A DNA stretch of 64,000 nt from Rossellomorea sp036867415. Its GTDB lineage: Bacteria > Bacillota > Bacilli > Bacillales > Bacillaceae_B. This document shows, one piece after another, positions 52,472 to 61,115 of this stretch. The notes under the pieces are model-generated. The model saw only the letters and a list, made by a program, of their open reading frames with translations, was not told the DNA's origin and did no database searches. The number at the start of each line of letters is the position of its first letter. Positions within the stretch are counted from its first letter, which is position 1. A program made the translations under genes and the position numbers. The stretch covers positions 1 through 64,000 of the forward strand of contig NZ_JBAJHU010000008.1 of NCBI RefSeq assembly GCF_036867415.1, in the 5' to 3' direction.

Positions 52472-52697
52472 GTTGATATATAGGGGTTGAAATTATACTG
52501 TAAATCTGCCCTGAATTTAGAACCCCTTTTAACATGGTGTCATAAGTTTTTGTCAGCATGAAAATTCACATGCTAATTGTTAAACCAATTGGTTTGCTGC
52601 GAATGATATTAATCTAGCAGGGGGGGTGAGTTTTAGAGGCAGATAAAGGAAGCAGACATTTTTTCATCCTTAATTGTGAGTAAACTCTGAATGTTTA

Positions 52698-52889
52698 AAT
52701 AAGGGGAGGTTTTTCCTTTATCCTGCAGAGTAGGGCTAGGTTCGGGGGATATAAGGGGAGCTTTTTCCTTTAAGGCAAGTAAATTGGTCCATTTTCATGC
52801 TTTTGGAGTGAATAGGGGGAATTTTTTCCCTTATTCACTCTGTTTTTCGTGCTATTTCCTCAATAAGAGGAGTTTATCCCCTTATTTTA
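52698..52889. repeat. Cluster of four related small hairpins
   Basis: Four units share AAGGGGA-type left arms, a T-rich loop and CCTTT or CCCTTATT right arms: 52698-52722, 52749-52773, 52806-52840 (longest, GTGAATAGGGGGA with CCCTTATTCAC) and 52861-52889. Spacing is about 51, 57 and 55 bases. Unit 3 is nearly a full palindrome. The surrounding 52373-53122 stretch has no gene: it holds the ypoC terminator, this cluster and the ponA terminator. Confidence 0.6.
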
Positions 52890-52952
52890 GTAGCTTATTT
52901 TCTGGATATTCTTGTAGATTTGAAAATCGCTGACCAGTGCTTATCTTGGGAT

Positions 52953-52990
52953 AAAAAAATGCTTGGAGCATATGTCTCCAAGCATTTTTC
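52953..52990 (-). terminator. Terminator of the recU-ponA transcript
   Basis: AATGCTTGGAG pairs with CTCCAAGCATT around a short loop. Read on the reverse strand, it is followed by seven T. It lies 130 bases beyond the ponA stop. Confidence 0.8.
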
Positions 52991-53122
52991 TTTTTGATTT
53001 TCTTTCCAAATTGCTTTTTAATTTTGGTGAGAATTACTATAAGAAAAGCAATGTTAATTCATATTTTGTACTTCAAAACAGAACCACTTAGGATGATCCC
53101 GTGCTGCGTTCATTTTTGTTTC

Positions 53123-55843
53123 TTATTGATTAAATAAACCTGGGGAATTAGGAGAAGTGCCGCTGTCGCCTCCGGAATCATCCCCGGCGCCGTCACCAGT
53201 TCCATCTTCCGTGCCGCCTCCAGACTCACCTTCATTGCCAGTGTCGTCACCGGTACCATCTTCTCCTGTACCGGTGCCTTCACCGTCAGCTGGAGGATTA
53301 TCTCCTTCTTCATCGCCGGTGTTGCCGTCACCTTCTCCTTGGCCGTTTCCGTTACCTTGGCCATTTCCGTTACCTTGGCCATTTCCGTTACCTTGGCCGT
53401 TTCCATTTCCCTGGCCATCACCGTTTTCCTGTTCATTTTCGTTTTCTTCTTCGTCTTCATTGCCGCCGCCATTCACGTTCACATTCACAGTGGCCGGATC
53501 GCTTCGCTGGTCACCTTTGATGGCAACAACTTCAAAGGTGAATGTTCCTGTGGATGTGATATTTTCTACGTTCAGGCCGTTTTTATCCGTTGTAGTGAGC
53601 GTTTGTTTATCAGCACCATTGATCAATACTGAAACTTCGAATGTAACGCCGTCTTTTTTCTTTTTATCATAGTCCCATGCAAGGGTGATCGTTTTGTCCT
53701 TTTTATTGAATTTTCCTTTCAGGCCTTTTGGTGCATCAAGTTTATCAAACTCTTTTGATACTTTTGTAGGTTCTGTTCCTTTTACAAATAATTCAGTGAT
53801 GATTTTATCATCAGGAGTGTAGTCGCTCGGCAGTTTTGCCGGGATGCTTCCTTCTTCAACCTGAACTTCGACCACGCTGCCGGGTTTCTTGAAGTCTGGT
53901 GTATCCACGCCATCATGTACGTAGCTCATTAAGTCTTTGACAATATACTGGGCTATGTGCCGGTCTGATGGGCTTAATGAGAATTTGTTTGGTTGATCAT
54001 AGCCGGTCCATACAGCTGCGGTATAGTTGGTTGTATAACCGACAAACCATGAATCCGGTGCGTGTGATTTAGGAATATCATTCGCTTCCCTTGTTTTTTG
54101 GTCATAATTTGTCGTACCTGATTTCCCAGCCATCGCTAATCCTGGTACCTTCGCGTAAGCACCTGTACCTTTTGGATGATTGATGACGCTCTTCAGCATA
54201 TCTGAGATCATGTAGGCGGTGTATTCCTTCATTGCAGGCTCAGGTTTGTTATCGTTTTTAATTTCCGTTTCACCATCACGAAGGACCACTTTTTTTACTG
54301 TATGCGGTTTGTTATAAATTCCTTCATTACCAAACGGGGCATACGCACCTGCCATTTGGACAGAGTTCATACCCGGTGAAACGGCTCCAATGGAAGCAGA
54401 CTCGTAATAGTGGTCGAAATCAAGCCCGAGCCTGTTTACGAATTCCTCTGCTTTTTCAGGTCCGACTTCCTGGAACGTTTTTAGTGCAGTGACGTTACGT
54501 GAGTCCCATAAAGCTTCACGCATTGTGATCGCACCTTTATGCTGCATATCATAGTTGTTTATTTCAGGACCATCCGTGTATTTATATGGTTCATCTTTCA
54601 AGATATGATAGGTCGACCATTTCAGGTACTCGACAGCCGGCCCATAATCAAGCAGCGGCTTGATCGTTGAACCGGGTTGGCGTTTTGTATCAATCGCATA
54701 GTTAAATCCTCGTTGAACTTCTTCCTCGGTGTCTCTTCCGCCTCCGATGGCACGGATTTCACCGGTTTGGGTATCCATCAGGGTGATACCGGCCTGCATG
54801 ATGCCGCCTTCCTGATCTGGATAATTGAAGCTGGTGGCTTCTCCTGCCAGAATTTGTTCAACACGTTTCTGCGCGTTTGTATCCAATGTAGTATAGACCT
54901 TCAATCCATCCGAGAATAGGTTATAGTCTCCCATTTTTTCAACTTCATCGATAACGGCATCTACATAGGCAGGGTATTTATTCCCGTTTTCTGCTTCCAA
55001 TTTTTCTTTTGACACTAAACCTTCAGTAATAGGTATCTTTTGAGCTTGTTCCTTTTCTTTTTCAGTGATTTTTCCATGTTGAGCCATCAGGGAAAGAACG
55101 ATATTTCGTCTTTTTTCTGCACTTTCAGGATGGTTAAACGGATTATAATTGTTTGGACTTTGCGGCAGTCCCGCTATCAGGGCTGCTTCATGAAGTTTTA
55201 TGTCCTTAATTTCCTTGCCGTAGTAATAGTCTGCTGCAGTCGCCATTCCATGGATGCCGGCCGACATATAGACCTTGTTGAAATACATTTCAAAGATTTC
55301 TTCTTTTGTATATTCCTGTTCAAGTTTCAGTGCCAGCCATGCTTCCTGTGCTTTCCTTTTCAGCGTTTTATCAGGGCTGAGGAAAGATCCTTTGATGACC
55401 TGCTGAGTGATGGTGGATGCACCTTCAGAACCGAACCCGCTTGTAATATTAGCGATCACGGCCCCGCCCAGACGGATAAGGTCAATTCCGTTATGCTTAT
55501 AGAAACGATTATCCTCGGTTGCAAGGACAGCATCCTGCATAACTTTGGGAATTTCATCGAAATTGGCATATTCCCTGTTTTCTTTCCCGACGGTTGTTAT
55601 CAATTCGCCGTTCATATCATAAATCTCTGATGCTATCGGATCTTTCAATAATTTTTCATCCAGCTTTGGTGCACTTGATGCATAATAGGCAAATAATCCT
55701 GCACCTGCCAGCATCCCGATGATTCCTATAATGAATAAAGAAATGATGACACGTTTTAACAATGATCTCTTTTTATTCTTAGGCGTTTTTGATTTTTGCT
55801 GGGCTAGACGCTTTTCTTCCCGTGACTTATATTGACCAGCCAT
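53123..55843 (-). CDS. ponA: Class A penicillin-binding protein PonA (PBP1)
   Basis: Bifunctional cell-wall synthase. A basic cytoplasmic head and membrane helix (residues 27-55) precede the GT51 glycosyltransferase (catalytic Glu110 in ATEDNRFYKHNG). The transpeptidase domain has STIK (Ser392), SRN (448-450) and KSGTT (574-578). A fibronectin-III-like domain (about 702-790) leads to a 115-residue tail rich in Gly, Asp, Asn, Glu and Gln with four GQGNGN units. 906 residues. The start at 55843 follows GCGAGGAAAC. It is downstream of recU, in the classical recU-ponA operon. Confidence 0.96.
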   Translation of the reverse strand: MAGQYKSREEKRLAQQKSKTPKNKKRSLLKRVIISLFIIGIIGMLAGAGLFAYYASSAPKLDEKLLKDPIASEIYDMNGELITTVGKENREYANFDEIPKVMQDAVLATEDNRFYKHNGIDLIRLGGAVIANITSGFGSEGASTITQQVIKGSFLSPDKTLKRKAQEAWLALKLEQEYTKEEIFEMYFNKVYMSAGIHGMATAADYYYGKEIKDIKLHEAALIAGLPQSPNNYNPFNHPESAEKRRNIVLSLMAQHGKITEKEKEQAQKIPITEGLVSKEKLEAENGNKYPAYVDAVIDEVEKMGDYNLFSDGLKVYTTLDTNAQKRVEQILAGEATSFNYPDQEGGIMQAGITLMDTQTGEIRAIGGGRDTEEEVQRGFNYAIDTKRQPGSTIKPLLDYGPAVEYLKWSTYHILKDEPYKYTDGPEINNYDMQHKGAITMREALWDSRNVTALKTFQEVGPEKAEEFVNRLGLDFDHYYESASIGAVSPGMNSVQMAGAYAPFGNEGIYNKPHTVKKVVLRDGETEIKNDNKPEPAMKEYTAYMISDMLKSVINHPKGTGAYAKVPGLAMAGKSGTTNYDQKTREANDIPKSHAPDSWFVGYTTNYTAAVWTGYDQPNKFSLSPSDRHIAQYIVKDLMSYVHDGVDTPDFKKPGSVVEVQVEEGSIPAKLPSDYTPDDKIITELFVKGTEPTKVSKEFDKLDAPKGLKGKFNKKDKTITLAWDYDKKKKDGVTFEVSVLINGADKQTLTTTDKNGLNVENITSTGTFTFEVVAIKGDQRSDPATVNVNVNGGGNEDEEENENEQENGDGQGNGNGQGNGNGQGNGNGQGNGNGQGEGDGNTGDEEGDNPPADGEGTGTGEDGTGDDTGNEGESGGGTEDGTGDGAGDDSGGDSGTSPNSPGLFNQ
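53345..53416. repeat. Four tandem 18-base repeats in the ponA tail
   Basis: Units of TTGGCC(A/G)TTTCC(G/A)TTACC on the + strand encode GQGNGN (residues 810-833 of PonA). The repeat number could vary between strains through slippage. Confidence 0.85.
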
Positions 55844-55946
55844 ATTGTTTCCTCGCTTTCAATCTTCTGTCTTTTTAGTATTGTCTAAGTTTTAAATTCT
55901 ACTACTGCTATTGAGATAAACTCTAGAGTATCTCATTTTTGTTTAT

Positions 55947-56549
55947 CTAAAAATATAACTGATGGACTATTTTTAAATAATCCACCCTGGGGTGAAGTCC
56001 TAAAGGGATCTTGTAGCCCGCTTCTACAATTTCATTTTTCCTGATAGATTTTCTTCCCCCGTCTACCATCCGGTTCCAATAAATTTTCAAAGCTTTGAAA
56101 GGAAGTAAATAGACTTCTTCTGAAAGCGAGAACCGAAGCAATACGAAGGTGATGCCGTCCTGTATAAAAACACTTTCCATATGGTTAATTTGATGTTCAT
56201 GAAAATTTTGAAGGGGAAAGGATGTCTTGTTCTTTGTTTCCTTTGCTTCAAAATCTATATACCTGCTTTTATATACCCCGTTATAGTCTGTAGTGGAAGG
56301 CTGCTTGAAGTAGGCTTCCTTAATCACGGCTGCACTTCGTGTTGGATAATGAACATCCACGATTTGGACTGGAGTTGGCTTTTTATGGATAACGGCAGTT
56401 TTATGGGCAAGATAATACTCATTGGTTTCATTGATATCCTCCTCCAATGTCATCCCGCGGTTACTGTAGGAGACTTGTTTGACGCGGGTTTTTTTAGGAA
56501 GGGATTTCGTTTCCATATACTTTTTCCCATTCGGGTAATGGAATTTCAT
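55947..56549 (-). CDS. recU: Holliday junction resolvase RecU
   Basis: Cleaves and biases resolution of Holliday junctions in Gram-positive recombination. The nuclease core STTDYNGVYKSRYIDFEAKE in part (Asp near 88, Glu near 101, Lys near 103) is intact, and the flexible stalk region SYSNRGMTLEEDINETN is near 28-44. The length is 200 residues. It is transcribed with ponA (104-base gap) and diverges from yppC. Confidence 0.96.
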   Translation of the reverse strand: MKFHYPNGKKYMETKSLPKKTRVKQVSYSNRGMTLEEDINETNEYYLAHKTAVIHKKPTPVQIVDVHYPTRSAAVIKEAYFKQPSTTDYNGVYKSRYIDFEAKETKNKTSFPLQNFHEHQINHMESVFIQDGITFVLLRFSLSEEVYLLPFKALKIYWNRMVDGGRKSIRKNEIVEAGYKIPLGLHPRVDYLKIVHQLYF

Positions 56550-56657
56550 GGTAATACACCTCGCAGACTAAACTATATCATAACAGAAACCACTCCAATT
56601 TGTGTGAATAATTCATTACAAATTCCTTAAGATATGACTAAAGGAGAAGAGGAAAAC

Positions 56658-57665
56658 ATGGATGAATTCGATGACGCTTATCGCTTAATACCCTATATTT
56701 CTGATATTAAACGCAGTAGTGATTTGATTGATACGATCCGATGCCTCATACTTCGGCACAATCAAGATAATATTACAAGAACAATTGCTTATCAAAAATT
56801 TTATATTCTCCATCCTGAAATCAAATGGACGTTTCTGGCATCGATGGTATCACGCAATGCAGGCTGGAACATGACGGATTTGGAGAGTGATACTTTTAAA
56901 ATCCTGCTGCCAGATGAAACGAGGAAGAACCTTTTTATGACGTATGAAAGGGCAAATTGGTCCATTTTCCAGGACGCTTATCCGCAGCTCCTCATCTATC
57001 ATTATTCGACGTTATTTAAGGAGAATATGTTTCACTTGCTGAAGGATTTTCATGTTTCTTCATTCATGCAGAATGAATGGGAGAAATTCTGGGCAGACAG
57101 AAATGAAGAGAGGCTTGTGCAATCATTGATAATAAATGAGCAGAATCTTATACAGCGCCCTGTCATTGAACACCCTGTTTATAAAAAGAAGGTATTCCGT
57201 TCAGGTTTGTTCTTTATTGAGGATCATCTTCATTTTTGTTCAGTGGTTTTCCCCACAGTCAAAGGTAAACTCATCGGGGCGAGTGTTCACGACTTCAGGA
57301 AATTGAATGAGCGTATCAGATTGGGGAAAATACTATTTCAATTATTATTTCATAGAGATCACCATTCATCGTTTCGTGAGTTTGCCATGAAGGTGACACC
57401 TACAGGTTCCAGGAGTGATTATGAATATTATTGCGACCCTTCTATGGTGAGGACACATACGCCGCCGCTTTCGAGTGTTTACAAAAAAGTGAATCATCAT
57501 TGGGACATGGAGAGTGACTGGTCCTCTTATACAACTGTAGAAAGTGACTGGTATGAGAAGCCGATCATGCCTAAGGATCCGTGCATGGCTAAATGGTTCT
57601 CGCATAAACAGAAACAGTTGAAGAAAGCAGCTTGGCTAAAGTCACTGGTCATGGTGAATAACTAA
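56658..57665 (+). CDS. yppC: DUF2515 protein YppC
   Basis: The 335-residue cytoplasmic protein matches YppC, which diverges from recU in B. subtilis. I start it at the ATG at 56658 with AAAGGAGAAGAGG upstream; an in-frame ATG at 56634 has no site. The sequence is rich in Trp, His and aromatic residues and has no transmembrane segment or motif I can assign. The C-terminal third has many charged residues. The function is unknown. Confidence 0.85.
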   Translation: MDEFDDAYRLIPYISDIKRSSDLIDTIRCLILRHNQDNITRTIAYQKFYILHPEIKWTFLASMVSRNAGWNMTDLESDTFKILLPDETRKNLFMTYERANWSIFQDAYPQLLIYHYSTLFKENMFHLLKDFHVSSFMQNEWEKFWADRNEERLVQSLIINEQNLIQRPVIEHPVYKKKVFRSGLFFIEDHLHFCSVVFPTVKGKLIGASVHDFRKLNERIRLGKILFQLLFHRDHHSSFREFAMKVTPTGSRSDYEYYCDPSMVRTHTPPLSSVYKKVNHHWDMESDWSSYTTVESDWYEKPIMPKDPCMAKWFSHKQKQLKKAAWLKSLVMVNN

Positions 57666-57704
57666 AGAACTGCCCGCACTTACCGCGGACAGTTCTTTAG
57701 TTTA
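57662..57704. terminator. Bidirectional terminator between yppC and sspM
   Basis: CTAAAGAACTG and CAGTTCTTTAG form a long stem with inner CCGC/GCGG, starting at the yppC stop. Both flanking genes end here. Confidence 0.75.
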
Positions 57705-57716
57705 AAAAGTGTTGAT

Positions 57717-57830
57717 TTAAGTGGACGGTCTATTTTCACCTTCAAGCTTTGGGTTGCCTTTCGATGCTTTTGTCTGATGCTGGTTTGATTCAGCTGATTG
57801 TTTAGAGTTCTTGTTTTTATGTGTTTTCAT
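57717..57830 (-). CDS. sspM: Small acid-soluble spore protein M
   Basis: A 37-residue Lys/Asn/Gln-rich protein beginning MKTHKNKN and ending GENRPST, the end seen in SspM of B. subtilis. GGAGGTG lies six bases before the ATG. SspM is a minor forespore SASP; it has no known catalytic role. A sigma-G-type promoter lies just upstream on this strand, consistent with forespore expression. Confidence 0.85.
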   Translation of the reverse strand: MKTHKNKNSKQSAESNQHQTKASKGNPKLEGENRPST

Positions 57831-57847
57831 GTGAACACCTCCGTTCC

Positions 57848-57877
57848 TATTATTTGAGCTTTGACATGATTTATTCA
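57848..57877 (-). promoter_or_regulatory. Sigma-G-type promoter of sspM
   Basis: On the reverse strand TGAATA (57872-57877) and AATAATA (57848-57854) with a 17-base spacer match the forespore consensus well (six of six and five of seven). Confidence 0.6.
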
Positions 57878-58016
57878 GCAGCTGTCGAAAAATAACAGGG
57901 CGGTTGTCCTAAAGACACTTTCTTTGACGAAACCCTTCTAGTTTTGTCAGTAAGGCAGGTAAAGGGGTTATGAGGGAGAATACCTTATTAAATCCAAAAA
58001 ACCGGGGGGAAGAAAC

Positions 58017-58262
58017 ATGCTTCCAAAACAAGATATTATGCTAAAACTAGCCGAAATTGAAGAAAGTTTAAATCAGCTTGAGCAGAGTGTGTATGATCGA
58101 ATTTCAATGGAGGGAAAGATGGAGGGATCGAAACTGGCAGGAAGGATCAAAGAGCTTGAAGGAAAACTTTCTGCAGTCGAAAGCAGGTCAGATGTCATCA
58201 TAAATAGAAGAGATCATTCATTTGTAAGGCAGAAGCTTGAATTATCTTATAAGACATCATAA
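58017..58262 (+). CDS. yppD: YppD, small coiled-coil protein
   Basis: An 81-residue, mostly helical acidic protein with heptad-like spacing (EIEESLNQLEQ, ELEGKLSAVES). CCGGGGGGAAG precedes the ATG. It lies between sspM and yppE, the YppD position. The function is not known. Confidence 0.75.
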   Translation: MLPKQDIMLKLAEIEESLNQLEQSVYDRISMEGKMEGSKLAGRIKELEGKLSAVESRSDVIINRRDHSFVRQKLELSYKTS

Positions 58263-58274
58263 ACTTATTTATAT

Positions 58275-58298
58275 AAGTAGCATATTATGCTACTTTTT
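58275..58298 (+). terminator. Hairpin after yppD
   Basis: AAGTAGCA and TGCTACTT pair around a short AT loop, followed by TTTAT. Confidence 0.6.
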
Positions 58299-58331
58299 AT
58301 TTTTGACTTACCTACCGTTGGAGGTTTTTTC

Positions 58332-58685
58332 TTGGAACAACTTAAACATGTAACCGCAGAGCTTCTTGCCTCAGTGGATCAAATGATGAATGAATATAAA
58401 GAAAGACGCGGGACGAAAGAAAAAGGAGATTTCTATAACGAGGTCAAACCTTTCGCCGATCGAGTTAAAAACGTAAATGATCAGTGGAAAGAGCTTTGTC
58501 TTGAATGGATCAGGGCAGAACGCCCCAAGCATCTTCACTTTCCACAGATCATGAATACGTATGATAATATTGAAATGCTTTCTGTACACTGCTTCTTTCC
58601 CGAATCGAGCTATAACCGCTTTGTCAGCCATCATCAATCCGTTCATTACGTATTGCAGACACTCATTGACGAACTGAATGAATAA
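58332..58685 (+). CDS. yppE: YppE, DUF1798 helical bundle protein
   Basis: A TTG at 58332, seven bases after GGAGG, gives a 117-residue protein; the frame extends upstream without support. It is helix-rich and corresponds to YppE, a four-helix bundle family (DUF1798) of unknown function. Confidence 0.82.
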   Translation: MEQLKHVTAELLASVDQMMNEYKERRGTKEKGDFYNEVKPFADRVKNVNDQWKELCLEWIRAERPKHLHFPQIMNTYDNIEMLSVHCFFPESSYNRFVSHHQSVHYVLQTLIDELNE

Positions 58686-58688
58686 AAG

Positions 58689-58716
58689 AAGGGCTTCCCC
58701 AGGGGAGCCCTTTTTT
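58689..58716. terminator. Terminator between yppE and yppF
   Basis: AAGGGCTTCCCC and GGGGAGCCCTT form a tight stem, with six T on the right and an A-rich flank on the left, so it can serve both converging genes. Confidence 0.8.
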
Positions 58717-58722
58717 ATTCAT

Positions 58723-58905
58723 TTAGAGTGTCGGAACGGCACCGTTGCCGAGTCGATTTATTTGTCTTACAAGTTCTTTATAGTTTTGCAGAGAAATTTC
58801 ATTTGAAATATAGAGTTTTTTTGTCAACGTAAGAAGCTCGTGCCCATCGCTTGTCTGGTGCTGTTTCTGATGCTCATACATTTTTAACAATTCACTAAAG
58901 TTCAT
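58723..58905 (-). CDS. yppF: YppF-like small protein
   Basis: A 60-residue helical, soluble protein starting MNFSELLKMYEHQK. GGGAGG lies seven bases before the ATG at 58905; an ATG two codons earlier is too close to it. Size and position fit YppF. The function is unknown. Confidence 0.75.
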   Translation of the reverse strand: MNFSELLKMYEHQKQHQTSDGHELLTLTKKLYISNEISLQNYKELVRQINRLGNGAVPTL

Positions 58906-59108
58906 TCCCATTCCTCCCGAATTTGATTTCAAGGTAAGAAGCCTTCTACCAATCATCCTATCATATAAAGCCTTTTCATGAAGTTGTTAGAATAGTGTAA
59001 CTTCCGACATTTTTTGTGAGTTTGTCGAAAATGCTTTATAGCTTCTTTCACCATATTGCCCATCGTTTCATATTGTGTAGTAACTGTTATAAAGTAAGGG
59101 GGCATAGT

Positions 59109-59570
59109 ATGAATTCACACCGTTTTCCTAATCGCTATCCGAATTATTATCCTTATCCGTATCCCAATCAGGCCGGTCACAATATGAGTCAAATGGGGAA
59201 CTTTCAAGAGCACGGGGAAGGACATCATTTTCCTCCTTTCCATTATTCTCCTGAACCTGTTCGGCCGATCAGTCAACTAAATCAAACAGGCTATACGAAT
59301 CCATATTTTGAAAATCCTCTTCAGCACGAAGAATATAACCCATATCAATTGAAGTCAATGCAACAGCAGTCCTACGCAAACCCATATCCCAAAGCATCAT
59401 TTATGGCAAAAAAATCAAATTCTGGAATGGGTACCATCATGAACTCCTTCAAATCCCAGGATGGTTCATTCGACTTCAACAAAGTGATGAATACGGCAGG
59501 ACAAATGATGGGTACAGTGAATCAAGTGTCTTCACTTGTAAAAGGTCTGGGAGGAATGTTTAAGCTATAG
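59109..59570 (+). CDS. yppG: YppG-like protein
   Basis: The 153-residue protein has an N-terminal half rich in Asn, Pro, Tyr, Gln, and His (repeated NPY and YPxP), and a C-terminal hydrophobic-amphipathic end with Gly and Met. It resembles YppG and spore coat-like proteins. GTAAGGGGGC precedes the ATG at 59109. A surface or coat role is only inferred from composition. Confidence 0.75.
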   Translation: MNSHRFPNRYPNYYPYPYPNQAGHNMSQMGNFQEHGEGHHFPPFHYSPEPVRPISQLNQTGYTNPYFENPLQHEEYNPYQLKSMQQQSYANPYPKASFMAKKSNSGMGTIMNSFKSQDGSFDFNKVMNTAGQMMGTVNQVSSLVKGLGGMFKL

Positions 59571-59573
59571 GGA

Positions 59574-59604
59574 AAAGAGCAGCTGGGCCCAGCTGCTCTT
59601 TTTC
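59574..59604. terminator. Palindromic terminator after yppG
   Basis: AAAAGAGCAGCTGGG and its exact complement make a symmetric stem with T on one side and A on the other, shared by the converging hsp20 gene. Confidence 0.85.
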
Positions 59605-59642
59605 ATGTTCGGCCAGTTAAATTACTTTAAGTCCATTTGGCA

Positions 59643-60110
59643 TCATTCAATGCTGATTTTTCTGCCGGTTTGTTTCTCCACTTTTATTTGGAGCAAACCG
59701 TCTTTATATGAAGCTTTCACATCTTTTTCATTCACCACAAATGGAAACGGGATAGTCCTGCTGCTCCTGTTCATGGATTGTTTCTTCCTGATTACTTGTC
59801 TCTTTTCGTTTTCTTCGGAATAGAGCTCCATATTCGTAATTGTGATCGTGACAAAATTAGGGAATACCTCCAGGTTGATTTGTTCTTTCTTCACCCCCGG
59901 AAGTTCAGCGGTTATCAGGTAATATTCATCGTTTTCCTTCAAATCAACGGGGAAGGAATTGAATGGATTGGAGGAGGAGGTGAAAAAATCATCAATACTC
60001 TGAAGCATCCCCTTCATCGGTTTTTCATGAAAAAACTCATTCATTGAGTGCATCAGGTCCCCAAATCCCCCTTTTTTCTTTGAAGAATCATCTGAAAATT
60101 GTTTTGGCAT
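59643..60110 (-). CDS. Hsp20/alpha-crystallin family small heat shock protein
   Basis: A 155-residue protein. A non-conserved 50-residue N-terminus precedes an alpha-crystallin domain (about 54-150) with AELPGVKKEQINLEV and the late strand GLLQIKVEK. Small heat shock proteins hold unfolded proteins; several Bacillus members are spore coat components (CotM, CotP), and this locus among spore genes makes that possible. AAAGGAGA precedes the ATG at 60110. No GxxG-IxI tail is seen. Confidence 0.85.
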   Translation of the reverse strand: MPKQFSDDSSKKKGGFGDLMHSMNEFFHEKPMKGMLQSIDDFFTSSSNPFNSFPVDLKENDEYYLITAELPGVKKEQINLEVFPNFVTITITNMELYSEENEKRQVIRKKQSMNRSSRTIPFPFVVNEKDVKASYKDGLLQIKVEKQTGRKISIE

Positions 60111-60244
60111 GGATGGTATCTCCTTTCGAGACAGATCTTTTCATAATTAATGTATGAACTCATCAAGTATATGTGCCTATCTATCATTGTTTAAAAAAAT
60201 GTCAGGGAGGAAACATATAAGCAATATCAGTAAAGGGGGAAAAG

Positions 60245-61033
60245 ATGATGGAAAAGCAGCATGTAGGAGAATTTGATTTAGCTTTTCAAGATCGCGGCGA
60301 AGGGGAAGATATTGTCATACTTCTTCATGGTTTTTGCGGAAGTTCCGCCTATTGGCAGGAGGTCGTTCCTTTACTGGATTCATCGCGCGTCATCACAATC
60401 GACCTAAGAGGTCATGGAGAATCGGGAATGAACGATTCCCCATTCAGCATAGAAGATATGGCGAAGGATATACATTATTTCATGGATCAGAAGCAATTGG
60501 ATAATGTTTATATATTCGGCCACTCTTTGGGCGGGTATGTGACCCTGGCTGTTGCGGATCTTTATGGGGAAAAATTAAAAGGATTCGGTCTTATTCATTC
60601 AACTGCTCTGCCCGACAATGAGGTGGCAAAGGAAAAACGGTTGAAATCGATTGAAGTGATCAAAGAAAAGGGGATGAATGCCTTTGTGGATGAACTCGTG
60701 CCAAAGTTGTTCAATCCTCATAAAATGAAGGAACTGGCAAGTGAAATCAGACTGGCCAAAGAGATCGGGAACGAAACAAGCCCGGTGGGAGCCGTTGAAA
60801 CCCTTAAGGCCATGAGAAACAGAAAAGACCGTTCACATGTAATACAGAACAGTAATACACCAGTCCTCCTTATAGCAGGTGAACATGACCAGATCATCCC
60901 GAAAGAAAACGTCTTCCACGAAGCAGCCCATACTCATACCAGAGTGCTGTCAGAGTCAGGACATATGAGTTTGCTTGAAGAACCGGAAAAGCTTGCCTAT
61001 ACACTAAAAGAATTTATAAATAAAAAACAATGA
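60245..61033 (+). CDS. Alpha/beta hydrolase
   Basis: The 262-residue protein has the canonical fold with HGF (oxyanion region), the nucleophile elbow GHSLGG (Ser near 98), an acid in GEHDQI (about 219) and the catalytic His in SGHMSL (about 240). It has no signal peptide. AAAGGGGG precedes the ATG. It resembles esterase and MenH-like hydrolases, but the substrate cannot be told. Confidence 0.88.
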   Translation: MMEKQHVGEFDLAFQDRGEGEDIVILLHGFCGSSAYWQEVVPLLDSSRVITIDLRGHGESGMNDSPFSIEDMAKDIHYFMDQKQLDNVYIFGHSLGGYVTLAVADLYGEKLKGFGLIHSTALPDNEVAKEKRLKSIEVIKEKGMNAFVDELVPKLFNPHKMKELASEIRLAKEIGNETSPVGAVETLKAMRNRKDRSHVIQNSNTPVLLIAGEHDQIIPKENVFHEAAHTHTRVLSESGHMSLLEEPEKLAYTLKEFINKKQ

Positions 61034-61035
61034 AT

Positions 61036-61064
61036 AAAAAAATCCGGCGCAGCCGGATTTTTTT
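61036..61064 (+). terminator. Intrinsic terminator after the hydrolase gene
   Basis: AAAAAATCCGGC and GCCGGATTTTTT pair around GCA, giving seven T. Confidence 0.85.
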
Positions 61065-61115
61065 ATTTTTACATTCGAACATAGATTCGATAAAATGGTC
61101 TTAGAGGTGAAGAAG

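Noticed and set aside
52698..52889. CRISPR array
   Set aside because: Units are diverged hairpins with short, AT-rich intervals and there are no cas genes nearby.
53345..53416. CRISPR-like regular repeats
   Set aside because: They are adjacent 18-base units without spacers and are in frame in ponA.
53157..53672. Long Pro/Ser-rich frame on the + strand opposite the ponA tail
   Set aside because: It is the antisense of the Gly/Asp-rich repeats; it has no ribosome site, and ponA is certain.
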